Source of the DNA: Sporolactobacillus terrae DSM 11697
GTDB taxonomy: Bacteria > Bacillota > Bacilli > Bacillales > Sporolactobacillaceae
Direction of reading: 5' to 3'
Assembly (NCBI RefSeq): GCF_000648615.1
Contig: NZ_JFZC01000041.1
Location: 113,308-177,307, forward strand
Length of the DNA stretch: 64,000 nucleotides
Made by a program: the position numbers and the translations under genes
In this document: piece by piece, positions 50,352-59,447 of the stretch
How positions within the stretch are numbered: the stretch's first letter is position 1
Layout of the letters: the number at the start of each line of letters is the position of its first letter
The notes under the pieces: model-generated
What the model saw: the letters and a program-made list of their open reading frames with translations, nothing else
Databases searched by the model: none
Told to the model about the DNA's origin: nothing

Positions 50352-52181
50352 TTATTCTTTGGCCGTTGTCAGATTCGTCTGTGTCTTTTTCAGATCCGTG
50401 TTCTGTTGCGGCGGGGTCGCGCGTTTAATAAAGAAGGAGAGCACCCAAGCAACGATCGTCAGCAAGGTCGCAACGATAAAGGCATCATTAATGCCTTGAA
50501 TCGTCGCCAATTGCTGCACCTTCATCTCAAGCAGCTGCATGACGGTTTGCTGCCCCTGTACCGCGGAAACGTGACCGCTTGCAGCCAGTGAAAGACTGGA
50601 ACTCTGCAGTTGCTGCATAAACGGATGATTGCTTGAAGCAACCTGATTGGCATAGTCGCCAATATGAAATGTGGTTCGGTTCGACATAACGGTAACAAGG
50701 AAAGCGGTACCGAGTGAACCGGCAACCTGACGCATCGTATTGGACATTGCCGTCCCGTGACTGTTCAACTCGCGGGGCAGATTATTCAGCCCTTCAGTCA
50801 TAATCGGCATCATCAATAGCGACATACCGAACATTCGCGCGGTGTAGAGAAACATAATCCAGCCGTATGTGGTTGCATCGCTCAAATGTGCAAAGCCCCA
50901 CGTCGTAATGATTGTCACAGCGAGCCCTGCTACCGCGAGCGGCCGCGAGCCGATTCGGTCAAAGAGCATGCCGGTAATCGGCGACATGACACCCATGAGC
51001 AGCGCGCCCGGCAGTAAGAGCAGTCCGGATTGAAGTGGTGTAAATCCGCGGATGTTCTGCAAGTAGATCGGAAGCAGAATCATTGCGGCAAACATCGCCA
51101 TTGTCACTAGTATATTAACGATTGTCGTGAAAGTAAATATTTTGTATTGAAAAACGCGCAGGTTAAGCAGTGGCGTATCCAAATGCAGTTCGCGCCAGAC
51201 AAATAGAATCAGTGAGATGATCCCAACGATAAGTGTCACCAGTACGGCGGCGTCATCCCACCCGTTGTTTCCGGCTTCACTGAACGCGTACAGGATGCCG
51301 CCGAAGCCAATCGTCGACAGGATAATGCCCAGAAGATCCAGCTTCGGAAATGAGCGGCGGCCGACATTTCTAAGAAATGTGATCGCCAGGAAGACATCGA
51401 CAATGCCAAGCGGGAGCACGATCCAGAATAAGAGTCGCCATGTAAAGTGTTCCACAATATAGCCGGAAAGCGTCGGCCCAACGGCAGGCGCGAAGATCAT
51501 TGCCACACCCATCAGACCCATTGCCCCGCCACGTTTTTCAGGCGGAAAAATGGTCAAGAAGACATTGGTCATCAGCGGCATGATGATCCCGGCACCGGTT
51601 GCCTGAATCACGCGCCCGCCCATCAAAATGATGAAGTTAGGCGACAAGGCACAGACAAGTGTTCCCAGCGAGAACAGGACCATTGCTGAAATAAAGAGCT
51701 TTCGCGTCGTAAAAGTTTCCATTAAATAGGCGGTAATTGGGATCAAAACCCCATTGACCAGCATATACCCGGTGGTGATCCATTGCGCCGTGTTGGTCGA
51801 AATATTCAAATCAGTCATCATCTTAGGCAGAGCCACGTTCATGAGCGTCTGGTTCAGCAGCGCAACAAAAGCGCCGAGAATCAGCACCAGAATAATCGAC
51901 AGGTGATGACCGGAAGTGTCTTGCGTGCCGGATTCATGCTTTTCCGCGTGCGCTGCAGGGGTTACCTCAGCAGAATGCGGAGCGTTCTGCGCGCTTAGCT
52001 GATGCGGAGCATGCGGCTCCCTGTCTTGTGTTTCGACGGGGGCGTGCATGGAAGCTTCTTGCGTGCGCGGCCGATCATCTGCCGCAAGTTTGCTTTTGCG
52101 GCGGCGATGCAAAATGAAGTTGAAAATCACGAGAAAAATGATCGCACAACCGATATACACAGAAAGGAACGATGTCATCAA
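50352..52181 (-). CDS. EmrB/QacA (DHA2) family MFS efflux pump with N-terminal extension
   Basis: A 609-residue drug:H+ antiporter. The 14-helix DHA2 core starts near residue 93 with VALLNQTLMNVALPKMMTDL and the motif GYMLVNGVLIPITAYLMETF. Before it lie an extra hydrophobic helix (residues 4-25), a basic patch (HRRRKSKL) and a 60-residue linker rich in His, Ala, Pro and Glu, not typical of EmrB. It should work with the upstream HlyD-type adaptor to export toxic compounds. Confidence 0.93.
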   Translation of the reverse strand: MMTSFLSVYIGCAIIFLVIFNFILHRRRKSKLAADDRPRTQEASMHAPVETQDREPHAPHQLSAQNAPHSAEVTPAAHAEKHESGTQDTSGHHLSIILVLILGAFVALLNQTLMNVALPKMMTDLNISTNTAQWITTGYMLVNGVLIPITAYLMETFTTRKLFISAMVLFSLGTLVCALSPNFIILMGGRVIQATGAGIIMPLMTNVFLTIFPPEKRGGAMGLMGVAMIFAPAVGPTLSGYIVEHFTWRLLFWIVLPLGIVDVFLAITFLRNVGRRSFPKLDLLGIILSTIGFGGILYAFSEAGNNGWDDAAVLVTLIVGIISLILFVWRELHLDTPLLNLRVFQYKIFTFTTIVNILVTMAMFAAMILLPIYLQNIRGFTPLQSGLLLLPGALLMGVMSPITGMLFDRIGSRPLAVAGLAVTIITTWGFAHLSDATTYGWIMFLYTARMFGMSLLMMPIMTEGLNNLPRELNSHGTAMSNTMRQVAGSLGTAFLVTVMSNRTTFHIGDYANQVASSNHPFMQQLQSSSLSLAASGHVSAVQGQQTVMQLLEMKVQQLATIQGINDAFIVATLLTIVAWVLSFFIKRATPPQQNTDLKKTQTNLTTAKE

Positions 52182-52196
52182 ATCCCTCCTCTCAAA

Positions 52197-52853
52197 TTAG
52201 ATATGAATTTTCACCGTAACATTCATGCCGGGAAGCAGGTCATTGCCCTTGTAGTCGTCAATTGAAATTTTTACAGGCACGACTTGCGTAACTTTTGTGT
52301 AGTTGCCGTTACTATTCGAGCTTGGAATCAACGAGAAGGTTGAGGCGGTCGCTGTTCCGATCTTCTCAACTTTTCCCGTGAAATGCGTACCTGGGAACGC
52401 GTCAAGTTTGAGATCAACTTTTTGTCCTACTTTTACATTTTCAATGGCATTTTCATCGACATTGGCGGTAATGTACAGCTCATTTAGATTATAGGCTTGA
52501 GCAAGTTGTGCGCCCGCAGCGGCAAACGCATTCTTTGTCGTGTTGTTTAACGCAATCGTCGCCTTTTGCGGCATCTTTACTGCAACTTTAGCACTCTTGC
52601 CATCAGCACCGATTGTTTCCACATTGCCGATCGTATCATTAGCATCAAAGGTTTTCCCTTCTGAAGCATCCCAGTTCACGAGTTTTCCAGAAGCCGGTGC
52701 GGCAATGGAAATGGCTTGGCCGCTGACTGCGGCGTTATCGGTTTTGACGTAGTTGGTTGCTTGATCATAATAGTAGTAGCCTGCTGCGCCGCCACCGATC
52801 AAAGCTACGATCACAATGATATTAATGATGAGCAGACGAGTAAAGTTGTTCAT
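52197..52853 (-). CDS. HlyD/EmrA family efflux adaptor
   Basis: A 218-residue membrane-fusion-type protein with one N-terminal transmembrane helix (IINIIVIVALIGGGAAGYYYY) and an extracytoplasmic part with split biotinyl-lipoyl-like segments (IAAPASGKLVNWDASEGKTF, AFPGTHFTGKVEKIG). It lacks the long coiled-coil hairpin of Gram-negative EmrA, as usual in Firmicutes. It is the first gene of the operon, before EmrB and MarR. Confidence 0.92.
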   Translation of the reverse strand: MNNFTRLLIINIIVIVALIGGGAAGYYYYDQATNYVKTDNAAVSGQAISIAAPASGKLVNWDASEGKTFDANDTIGNVETIGADGKSAKVAVKMPQKATIALNNTTKNAFAAAGAQLAQAYNLNELYITANVDENAIENVKVGQKVDLKLDAFPGTHFTGKVEKIGTATASTFSLIPSSNSNGNYTKVTQVVPVKISIDDYKGNDLLPGMNVTVKIHI

Positions 52854-52892
52854 CGACGAATCCCCTTTCGTTCTTAAAAAAAAGATTAATTA

Positions 52893-52907
52893 AGTTAATT
52901 ATTAACT
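52893..52907 (-). promoter_or_regulatory. Perfect palindrome in the efflux operon promoter (MarR operator)
   Basis: AGTTAATTATTAACT is a perfect 15-bp palindrome, followed by another TTAAC-type half pair (GTTAACTAATT). It lies 40 bp before the HlyD start; AT-rich dyads of this type are typical MarR sites. Confidence 0.75.
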
Positions 52908-53019
52908 TTGTTAACTAATTGAGTGCATTAGTCACTTTACCACGATTGTTTTCATCATTCAATAGAAACGAAAAAATATTTTTTCTCGATGCACGTAAAA
53001 AAGTACAGGCAGACGCAGC

Positions 53020-53215
53020 AAGGCTTAGCGAGAACAGTGAAAGAGCAGGTTCGGGGACGTCCGCGGCAAGCGAGCAACTGGAGTGCCCGTTAGGTACAAA
53101 ATTGATGGTTTAAAACGGCATTCAGAGTAAAAGGAACTTTCGCTAAGTGCGCATATGTCCTGTATGCAACGCGGACGTCATCACGTGAAAGAAGGACCGG
53201 GCACCGCTTGGTTTG
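53020..53215. repeat. Composite dispersed repeat, copy e
   Basis: Includes GGACGTCCGCGGCAAGCGAG, CTGGAGTGCCCGTTAGGTAC, then AAAGGAACTTTCGCTAAGTG and CGCATATGTCCTGTATGCAACGCG, and a tail with GAAGGACCGGGC. The second block is nearly identical to 63837-63885. Confidence 0.8.
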
Positions 53216-53273
53216 TCTGATCGTTTATCGGTAGCGGGTAGCGTCGGAATAGGGGGAATTGATGTGGCGGTTT

Positions 53274-53594
53274 TTAGTGAAGTGTCCGCTTCACCTTTAT
53301 AAATGCGATGATCTCTTTTCGCTCCGCTTCAGTTAACGCCTGCCCATCAATGAATAAACGGCAGCACTCATTTTGCGGATGATCGAGATGAATAACGGCT
53401 TCAAAAGGGCGGTCAACTAATCGATCAAGCGATAGCGAAAAGAAATCGGCAATTTTGATCAACGCGTCAATTGGCGGTTGACGATAGCCGCTTTCATAGC
53501 TGGCATAGGTACTTTTAGCGATCCCGAGCGCATCAGCCACGTTCTGGATTGTTAAATTTTTTTGCTTTCTTAACGCAATTAATTGAGCGAGCAT
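53274..53594 (-). CDS. ansR: XRE family repressor (AnsR-like)
   Basis: A 106-residue protein with an N-terminal XRE helix-turn-helix (LRKQKNLTIQNVADALGIAKSTYASYESGYRQPPIDALIKIADFF) and a short C-terminal domain. It is divergent from an L-asparaginase gene, as in the B. subtilis ansR/ansAB arrangement where AnsR represses asparagine catabolism. Symbol given on context and family. Confidence 0.8.
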   Translation of the reverse strand: MLAQLIALRKQKNLTIQNVADALGIAKSTYASYESGYRQPPIDALIKIADFFSLSLDRLVDRPFEAVIHLDHPQNECCRLFIDGQALTEAERKEIIAFIKVKRTLH

Positions 53595-53711
53595 CAGATC
53601 ACCTCTTTGATCAGTCTACACTGCTTGTACACGCATAGTAAACATTTTATTGAATTATATGAGAAAAAAGTTATAATGGGCGTAATAAATACACAAAATG
53701 GGGAAATTCAT

Positions 53712-54701
53712 ATGAAGAAAATTTTAGTGGTGGCGACCGGGGGAACGATTGCGTCAACACCGCACCAGGAGGGACTGGCGCCGGGCATGACGATTGATCA
53801 GCTGGCGCGCTATTTTGAACATAGTCAGGATGTATCGGTTGATTTTCATGTACTCATGAACAAGGACAGCACCAACATGCAGCCGGAGGATTGGCTGAAG
53901 ATGGCGCGGGTGATTGATAAAAGTCAGAGCCAATACGACAGCTTCATCATCACACATGGTACGGATACGATGGCGTACACGGCTGCTGCATTGTCCTATT
54001 TATTAAATGGTCTCAATAAGACCATTGTGATCACGGGTTCACAAGTTCCGGTCAGCTTTAAACGGACCGATGCAAGGAAAAATATAAAAGATGCGCTTAC
54101 CTTTGCGCAGAGAGCGGATCTTCCCGGCGTTTTTATTGTTTTTGATGGAAAAGCAATCCTTGGTACGCGGGCGATTAAGCTGCGAACAAAAAGTTACGAT
54201 GCGTTTGAGAGTGTCAATTACCCCTACATAGCTGATATTGCGGACAAGCATGTTCGGATTCATTTCAGAATGGAAGCGGAGAAGACCGCAGTGCCGAAGC
54301 ATATCGGAATCTGTCCGGATGTCTTTTTATTAAGGGCATTTCCCGGACTGTCGCCGGCGTTCTTTGCGTTCCTGCAGAACCATGTCAAGGGACTGATTAT
54401 TGAAAGCTTCGGGAATGGCGGTCTCCCTTTTGAGAACAGAGATCTGGTGACCGGCGTTGAAAAACTGGTGCGGCAGGGGATTCCGGTCATTATCACGACC
54501 CAGTGTCTTGAGGAAGGGCAGAATATGGAGCTGTACGAAGTAGGAAAACGTGTGGCCGATGCCGGTGGAATTACTGCGGGTGACATGAACACGGAAGCCA
54601 TTGTTGCAAAGCTGATGTGGGTACTCGCGCAGACTTCGGATCCTGCAACGGTTAAAAAGATGATTCAGACGCCGATTGCCCATGATCTCGACTATATCTA
54701 A
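53712..54701 (+). CDS. ansA: L-asparaginase, type I
   Basis: The enzyme hydrolyses L-asparagine to aspartate and ammonia in the cytoplasm. The 329-residue protein shows the first catalytic motif (VVATGGTIAST), the second (ITHGTDTMAYTA) and SFGNGGLP. No signal peptide is present. The ATG at 53712 has GGGGAAA upstream; TATAAT at about 53669 with TTGAAT 16 bp before it forms the promoter. It is divergent from the AnsR-like repressor and not followed by ansB. Confidence 0.93.
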   Translation: MKKILVVATGGTIASTPHQEGLAPGMTIDQLARYFEHSQDVSVDFHVLMNKDSTNMQPEDWLKMARVIDKSQSQYDSFIITHGTDTMAYTAAALSYLLNGLNKTIVITGSQVPVSFKRTDARKNIKDALTFAQRADLPGVFIVFDGKAILGTRAIKLRTKSYDAFESVNYPYIADIADKHVRIHFRMEAEKTAVPKHIGICPDVFLLRAFPGLSPAFFAFLQNHVKGLIIESFGNGGLPFENRDLVTGVEKLVRQGIPVIITTQCLEEGQNMELYEVGKRVADAGGITAGDMNTEAIVAKLMWVLAQTSDPATVKKMIQTPIAHDLDYI

Positions 54702-54898
54702 TCAGAGCGTGCGACAGAGTAACGTGTTCATTGGCGATCAGAAACCCCTGCATGAGCGTCCTGGTGATCAAGCTTTATATACTGGACAGTGCGGAAATAA
54801 TATGTTTAAATTTATCTAAAAGTGTGAACTTTATAATAAATCGATGGATTGAATGGGAATCAGCTTGCAGAATGCATGTACGCCAGGAGGAGAGGTCA

Positions 54899-56644
54899 AT
54901 GAAACATCTTTTGCCGGAACTTAAGGATCTGCTCCATACAAGCTTTGTCATGCTCAGTGAAGCGCAGTGGAAGACCTATGCATTAGAACATGCATTTGAT
55001 CTCATTTTTGTGCAAAAGTCGCTTCAGCTCATTGCCTGTTCGCCCCAATGCCATGCGTTTGCCAATAAATATAGGATCCCTTTAGAAGCATTGCCGGCCA
55101 GAAGCGCTGGTTTGGTTCAACTGGATGATTCGTGGGACACGATCGGCAAAAAAGCAAATCAATACGATTATTTACTGGTGGTTAAAGCGAAAAAACCAAT
55201 CGGTTATATAAAAACAGGTGAACTTATTCCCATTATTTTAGAGGCCTATACGTATTTAAAGGCATACAACGATACAATATTGGAAACAACAGATAGCACC
55301 ATTTCGGTGATTGACGAACAGATGAAAACGGTTGTTTGGACGAGTGGTGCAGAACGATTATACTCAATAAAGAAAGAAGAGATTTTAGGAAAGCCGATGA
55401 CTGACTTTTTCTCCGAGAGCCGTTTGGATAACTTGCGTATCATTCACTCAGGTAAGCGTTTTTATCATAAGCAGCATCAGCCAAGGGGGGACTTGTTTGT
55501 ATTAATCAATTCGAATCCTGTAAGGGTGCATGATCGGATCATTGGCGCCGTTTCTTGTGAATCTGATGTGACGCATCAAGTCCATCTTAATCAACAATTA
55601 AACAGCGCGAACGAAATGATCCAGCAATTGCAAAAGAAAGTGTCGCGGCTGAAGCCGTCGGCTGATCCGTTTTACCCGATTCAGGGATCCAGTCCGTCCA
55701 TTCGCCGAACGATCGACCGGGTGAAGCAAATCGGAACGACACAGGCAAGGGTTTTATTTCTTGGAGAATCAGGGGTCGGGAAGGAATTATTTGCGAAAGC
55801 CTTGCATGATCTGCGCACATCGAATCAGGCGCCGTTTATCGCCATTAACTGCGGCGCAATTCCTCCCTCCCTGTTTGAGAGTGAACTGTTCGGCTATGAA
55901 AAAGGCGCCTTTTCCGGAGCGAGTGCACTCGGAAAGAAAGGAACCCTTGAACTGGCAAGAGGCGGGACGCTGTTTCTGGATGAAATTGGCGAACTTCCGC
56001 TTGATATGCAGGTGAAGCTGTTGCGCGTGCTTCAGGAGGGAACCTTTTACGCAGTAGGCGGGACAAGACTTAAATACGCCGATTGTTTTATCATAGCTGC
56101 AACAAATAAGGATTTGCGAGAACGCGTAAAACAGGGCAAATTCAGAGAAGATCTCTACTACCGGCTCAACATCGTGTCGATTCTCATCCCCCCATTAAGA
56201 GACAGAATTGAGGACGTCGTCGAATTAAGTCACCAAATTCTTTATGAATTCGCCAAGAAATACAATCGAGACGTAAAAGAAATCCCGAAAGAAATTATGC
56301 TCGCGCTGGTCAACCATCGCTGGCCCGGGAATATCCGCGAGTTGCGGAATGTCATTGAAAACTTAGTCGTCTTTTCGAAAGACGGAAAATTAAATTTCAC
56401 CGACTTGCCAGTGAATCTTCAAGCGGGTGAACATGAGGAGCGTACAGTAGGACACCGGACGTTCCCTTCACAAGAAATGCAGACTTTTTCTTCATTAAAT
56501 GATACGTTGAAAGCATGTGAAGCAAAAACCATTCAGCAAGTATTGGAACAAACGCATGAAAATAAAAACAAAACGGCCCAAATTTTAGGAATCTCAAGAG
56601 CAACACTTTATAACAAAATGCATAAACTGGGTATTTCTCCTTGA
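54899..56644 (+). CDS. prdR: Sigma-54-dependent activator of proline reductase genes (PrdR-like)
   Basis: The 581-residue protein has a CBS-like N-terminal region (about 60-110), a PAS domain from about 134 ([22 protein letters not shown]), an AAA+ sigma-54 domain with Walker A ([10 protein letters not shown], about 288) and the loop GAFSGA (a T-to-S form of GAFTGA, about 337), and a Fis-type HTH at the end ([18 protein letters not shown]). It has the domain plan of clostridial PrdR, which activates the prd operon in response to proline. It lies directly upstream of a sigma-54 promoter. CAGGAGGAGAGG precedes the ATG. Confidence 0.9.
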   Translation: MKHLLPELKDLLHTSFVMLSEAQWKTYALEHAFDLIFVQKSLQLIACSPQCHAFANKYRIPLEALPARSAGLVQLDDSWDTIGKKANQYDYLLVVKAKKPIGYIKTGELIPIILEAYTYLKAYNDTILETTDSTISVIDEQMKTVVWTSGAERLYSIKKEEILGKPMTDFFSESRLDNLRIIHSGKRFYHKQHQPRGDLFVLINSNPVRVHDRIIGAVSCESDVTHQVHLNQQLNSANEMIQQLQKKVSRLKPSADPFYPIQGSSPSIRRTIDRVKQIGTTQARVLFLGESGVGKELFAKALHDLRTSNQAPFIAINCGAIPPSLFESELFGYEKGAFSGASALGKKGTLELARGGTLFLDEIGELPLDMQVKLLRVLQEGTFYAVGGTRLKYADCFIIAATNKDLRERVKQGKFREDLYYRLNIVSILIPPLRDRIEDVVELSHQILYEFAKKYNRDVKEIPKEIMLALVNHRWPGNIRELRNVIENLVVFSKDGKLNFTDLPVNLQAGEHEERTVGHRTFPSQEMQTFSSLNDTLKACEAKTIQQVLEQTHENKNKTAQILGISRATLYNKMHKLGISP

Positions 56645-56703
56645 ACGGTTTGCGAGTCGTGAGCTAGGGCAGCTCCCGCAGTCTGGGAAGGCTCCCGAAT
56701 CGC

Positions 56704-56766
56704 CTGCTAAATCAAAACCGCGAAGTTAAAGCAAATTCCGCGAAAGTTAAAGCGAAACGCGCATGA
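56704..56766 (-). repeat. 21-bp TTCGCTTTAA-type repeat, second locus
   Basis: On the minus strand TTCGCTTTAACTTTCGCGGAA is followed after 21 bp by TTTGCTTTAACTTCGCGG. It is the same family as the array at 16736-16830. Confidence 0.75.
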
Positions 56767-56928
56767 AAGAGAGAACTTCCACAAACACCACTACATCCTT
56801 TGATTGACAGAAAATCTAACACAATATGACGTACCTCCCTAATTTTTTCCACGAAAAAATACATTGAGCCAATAAATATTTCATTTTATTACACTGGATG
56901 TTATTAAATATGCCTACTAAATGAAACA

Positions 56929-56969
56929 TGTCTCAATAATTAGACGATGACTGTCAAATGATTGAGACA
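56929..56969 (+). promoter_or_regulatory. Two tandem TGTC-N10-GACA dyads (putative PrdR enhancer)
   Basis: TGTC-N10-GACG at 56929-56946 and TGTC-N10-GACA at 56952-56969, centres 23 bp apart. The outermost halves also form TGTCTCAAT...ATTGAGACA. They lie about 30-70 bp upstream of the sigma-54 promoter, a plausible activator site. Confidence 0.7.
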
Positions 56970-56996
56970 CTTTCGTGGATTTAGCCAAGAAAAAAG

Positions 56997-57014
56997 TTGG
57001 CACGGTTCTTGCTA
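56997..57014 (+). promoter_or_regulatory. Sigma-54 (-24/-12) promoter of the prd operon
   Basis: TTGGCACGGTTCTTGCTA matches the consensus TGGCAC-N5-TTGC perfectly, with GG and GC 10 bp apart. Transcription should start near 57024, 55 nt before the racemase ATG. Confidence 0.97.
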
Positions 57015-57078
57015 GAATAATTTTGAATATATTCTAAACTAATCGAATTTTCGTTCCGTTTTAGAAAGGAGGACGGTG

Positions 57079-58080
57079 ATGGCCGATGATCAGAGCCTTT
57101 TTATCATTGACTCGCATACGATGGGCGAGCCGACCAGAATTATTGTGAACGGATTTCCGGAAGTCGATGGGAACACCATCATGGAAAAGAAAATCTGCCT
57201 GCAAAAGAATTATGACCATCTTCGCCGCGCGATCATCAATGAGCCGCGGGGACATCGGAACATGTTCGGCGCACTCTTGATGAAACCGATTCATAAAGAA
57301 GCCGATTTAGCGGTTATTTTTATGGACGGGGGCGGTTACTTGAATATGTGCGGGCATGGGTCCATTGGTGTCGCAACCATAGCGGTCATTCGAGGCTTGG
57401 TTCCCGTGACTGAACCGTATACGCACGTGGCATTGGAAACGCCTGCAGGTTTAATTCGCACAAGGGTGAAGGTGGAAAACGGTCGCGTAAAAGAAGCCTG
57501 TATGATTAATGTTCCTGCTTTCTTATATCGCAAAGACGTGGCGATTCAGGTTCCTAAATGGGGAGAGATTCGGGTAGACGTTGCGTTTGGCGGCAACTTC
57601 TTCGCACTGGTAAATGCTGAAAACCTGGGCATAGCGTTGATCCCGGAAAATCTGAACAGACTTTTACAAATCGGCGTTGACATCCGTGAATCGGTGAATC
57701 AGCAGACGGTCATCCAACATCCGCTGCTTTCCGACATTCATTCGGTTGATTTGGTAGAGTTTTTCGAACCCCTGCACGATCCGAGGACGATTAGAAATAC
57801 CGTTGTCTTCGGGAAAAGGCAAGTGGATCGCTCGCCATGCGGCACAGGAACCAGTGCCAAGATTGCTTCGCTCTGTGCTAGAGGGGAATTAAAGCTCGGT
57901 GAAGATTTTGTTTGTGAGAGCATTATGGGGACGCGTTTCACCGGTCATGCTTTGGAAAAAACCGCTGTGGGCGACTATCCGGCGGTCATTCCGGAAATCA
58001 CAGGTCGCGCCTATGCGACCGGAGAATCTAGGCTCATCTTTGATGATGAAGATCCCTTTGAATTTGGCTTTGCGTTGTAA
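57079..58080 (+). CDS. prdF: Proline racemase
   Basis: Interconverts L- and D-proline so that D-proline can be reduced by PrdA/PrdB. The 333-residue protein has both catalytic cysteines of the racemase/epimerase family: Cys91 (MCGHGSIG) and Cys254 (SPCGTGTSAK). The second Cys argues against the related dehydratases, which carry Thr there. Hydroxyproline epimerase remains an alternative, but the operon favours proline. AAAGGAGG precedes the ATG. It is the first gene after the sigma-54 promoter, whereas in C. difficile prdF is last. Confidence 0.92.
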   Translation: MADDQSLFIIDSHTMGEPTRIIVNGFPEVDGNTIMEKKICLQKNYDHLRRAIINEPRGHRNMFGALLMKPIHKEADLAVIFMDGGGYLNMCGHGSIGVATIAVIRGLVPVTEPYTHVALETPAGLIRTRVKVENGRVKEACMINVPAFLYRKDVAIQVPKWGEIRVDVAFGGNFFALVNAENLGIALIPENLNRLLQIGVDIRESVNQQTVIQHPLLSDIHSVDLVEFFEPLHDPRTIRNTVVFGKRQVDRSPCGTGTSAKIASLCARGELKLGEDFVCESIMGTRFTGHALEKTAVGDYPAVIPEITGRAYATGESRLIFDDEDPFEFGFAL

Positions 58081-58107
58081 CGACGGATGAAAGGTGGAAG
58101 ATTCACC

Positions 58108-59421
58108 ATGAGCGAAATGTATAAACTTCTTTTAAAACAAGGCATGGGCAAACCGGCGATTCCGTGTGTTAAAGCAGGAGAGTCTGTAAAACGTGGCCAT
58201 TGCATTGCAACAGCCGATGGCCTAGGTGCCGACCTACATGCGAGTGTAGCCGGAACAGTAATTCAGGTGACTGATGAAGCGATTTTTATACGCGGTGAAA
58301 AGTCTGAAAATAGTGAATTTGAAATAATTCCGCCGGGAAACATCGGCGAACGTGTTCGTTCCGCGGGCATTGTCGGTATGGGAGGGGCGGGGTTCCCCAC
58401 TTGGATAAAGCTGGCCCAAAAGATACCTGGCGGAACAGTGATTGCAAATGCTGCTGAATGCGAGCCAATTCTCGCCCATAATATTGCTGAGATCGAACGC
58501 GGTCCGAATGAGGTTTACAGGGGTCTGCTCTATGCGATGGAATCGGTCGACGCTGCGCATGGAGTGATTGCTGTCAAAGCGAAACATAAGAAAGCCATCG
58601 CCCGTTTGAAAACGATCATTCAGGATGACCGTGTGTCCGTTTTTCAATTAGAGGATCGGTATCCGGTTGGTGAGAAGCGTGCACTGATCCGTGATGTTTT
58701 GGGCGTGCTGTTGGCTCCGGATGAACGAACGGTTCACGCTAACGCGATTGTCTTGAATTCAGAAACGCTTTCCCGCGTGAGCCAGGCCGTGGAACTCGGC
58801 CGACCTGTGCTTTCTAAAAATCTGACGATTGCAGGAAAACTGCGCAGAGGACCCAAGTCAGTCACGCTTATGGATGTGCCAATCGGAACGCGTATCGGAG
58901 ACTTAATCGAAAGTGTCGGTGGAATGGATCGGGACTACGGTGAAGTGATTACCGGCGGACCGTTTATGAGTCAACGTGTGACGTTGGACGATGTGGTGAC
59001 CAAAACCACCGGTGCAATGATTGTGACGATGCCTTTTCTGAAAGCAAAAGCGCCCCTTGGTCTGCTCGTTTGTGCCTGCAGTGCGAGTGAGGCCCGAATG
59101 AAAGAGATTGCAGATCAAATGGGAGCGGATGTGGCGGCGAGTGAACGGTGCAAACATGCAGTGGAGGTTCACGGCGTTTTGCGATGCCGAAATCCAGGGA
59201 TATGTCCCGGACAGGCTGATCGGGTGCTGCGCCTGAAGAAAGCCGGTGCCCAAGCACTATTAATCGGCAATTGCAGCGATTGCAGCAATACGGTGATGGC
59301 TCTTGCACCGAAATTAAACCTTCCGGTGCACCATGTCACGGACAGTGCATTGCGCGCGATGAATCTGCCGCTTGTCCGCAAGCTTCGTAATCATGAGGTC
59401 AATTTCAAATTACGCATGTAA
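58108..59421 (+). CDS. prdC: PrdC, RnfC-like electron transfer protein of proline reductase
   Basis: PrdC is thought to pass electrons to proline reductase and possibly to link it to the Rnf complex. The 437-residue protein has the RnfC-like flavin/NADH-binding core (VGMGGAGFPTWIKLA, IANAAECEP) and a C-terminal Cys-rich part with VCACSA, CRNPGICPG and a CxxC in GNCSDCSNT (Cys389/Cys392). Clostridial PrdC can be a selenoprotein; here the frame has no internal UGA and the CxxC is complete. The ATG at 58108 is preferred because AAAGGTGG is about 10 nt upstream. Confidence 0.9.
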   Translation: MSEMYKLLLKQGMGKPAIPCVKAGESVKRGHCIATADGLGADLHASVAGTVIQVTDEAIFIRGEKSENSEFEIIPPGNIGERVRSAGIVGMGGAGFPTWIKLAQKIPGGTVIANAAECEPILAHNIAEIERGPNEVYRGLLYAMESVDAAHGVIAVKAKHKKAIARLKTIIQDDRVSVFQLEDRYPVGEKRALIRDVLGVLLAPDERTVHANAIVLNSETLSRVSQAVELGRPVLSKNLTIAGKLRRGPKSVTLMDVPIGTRIGDLIESVGGMDRDYGEVITGGPFMSQRVTLDDVVTKTTGAMIVTMPFLKAKAPLGLLVCACSASEARMKEIADQMGADVAASERCKHAVEVHGVLRCRNPGICPGQADRVLRLKKAGAQALLIGNCSDCSNTVMALAPKLNLPVHHVTDSALRAMNLPLVRKLRNHEVNFKLRM

Positions 59422-59447
59422 TTATTTTTTGGTAAAGGAGCATTTCT

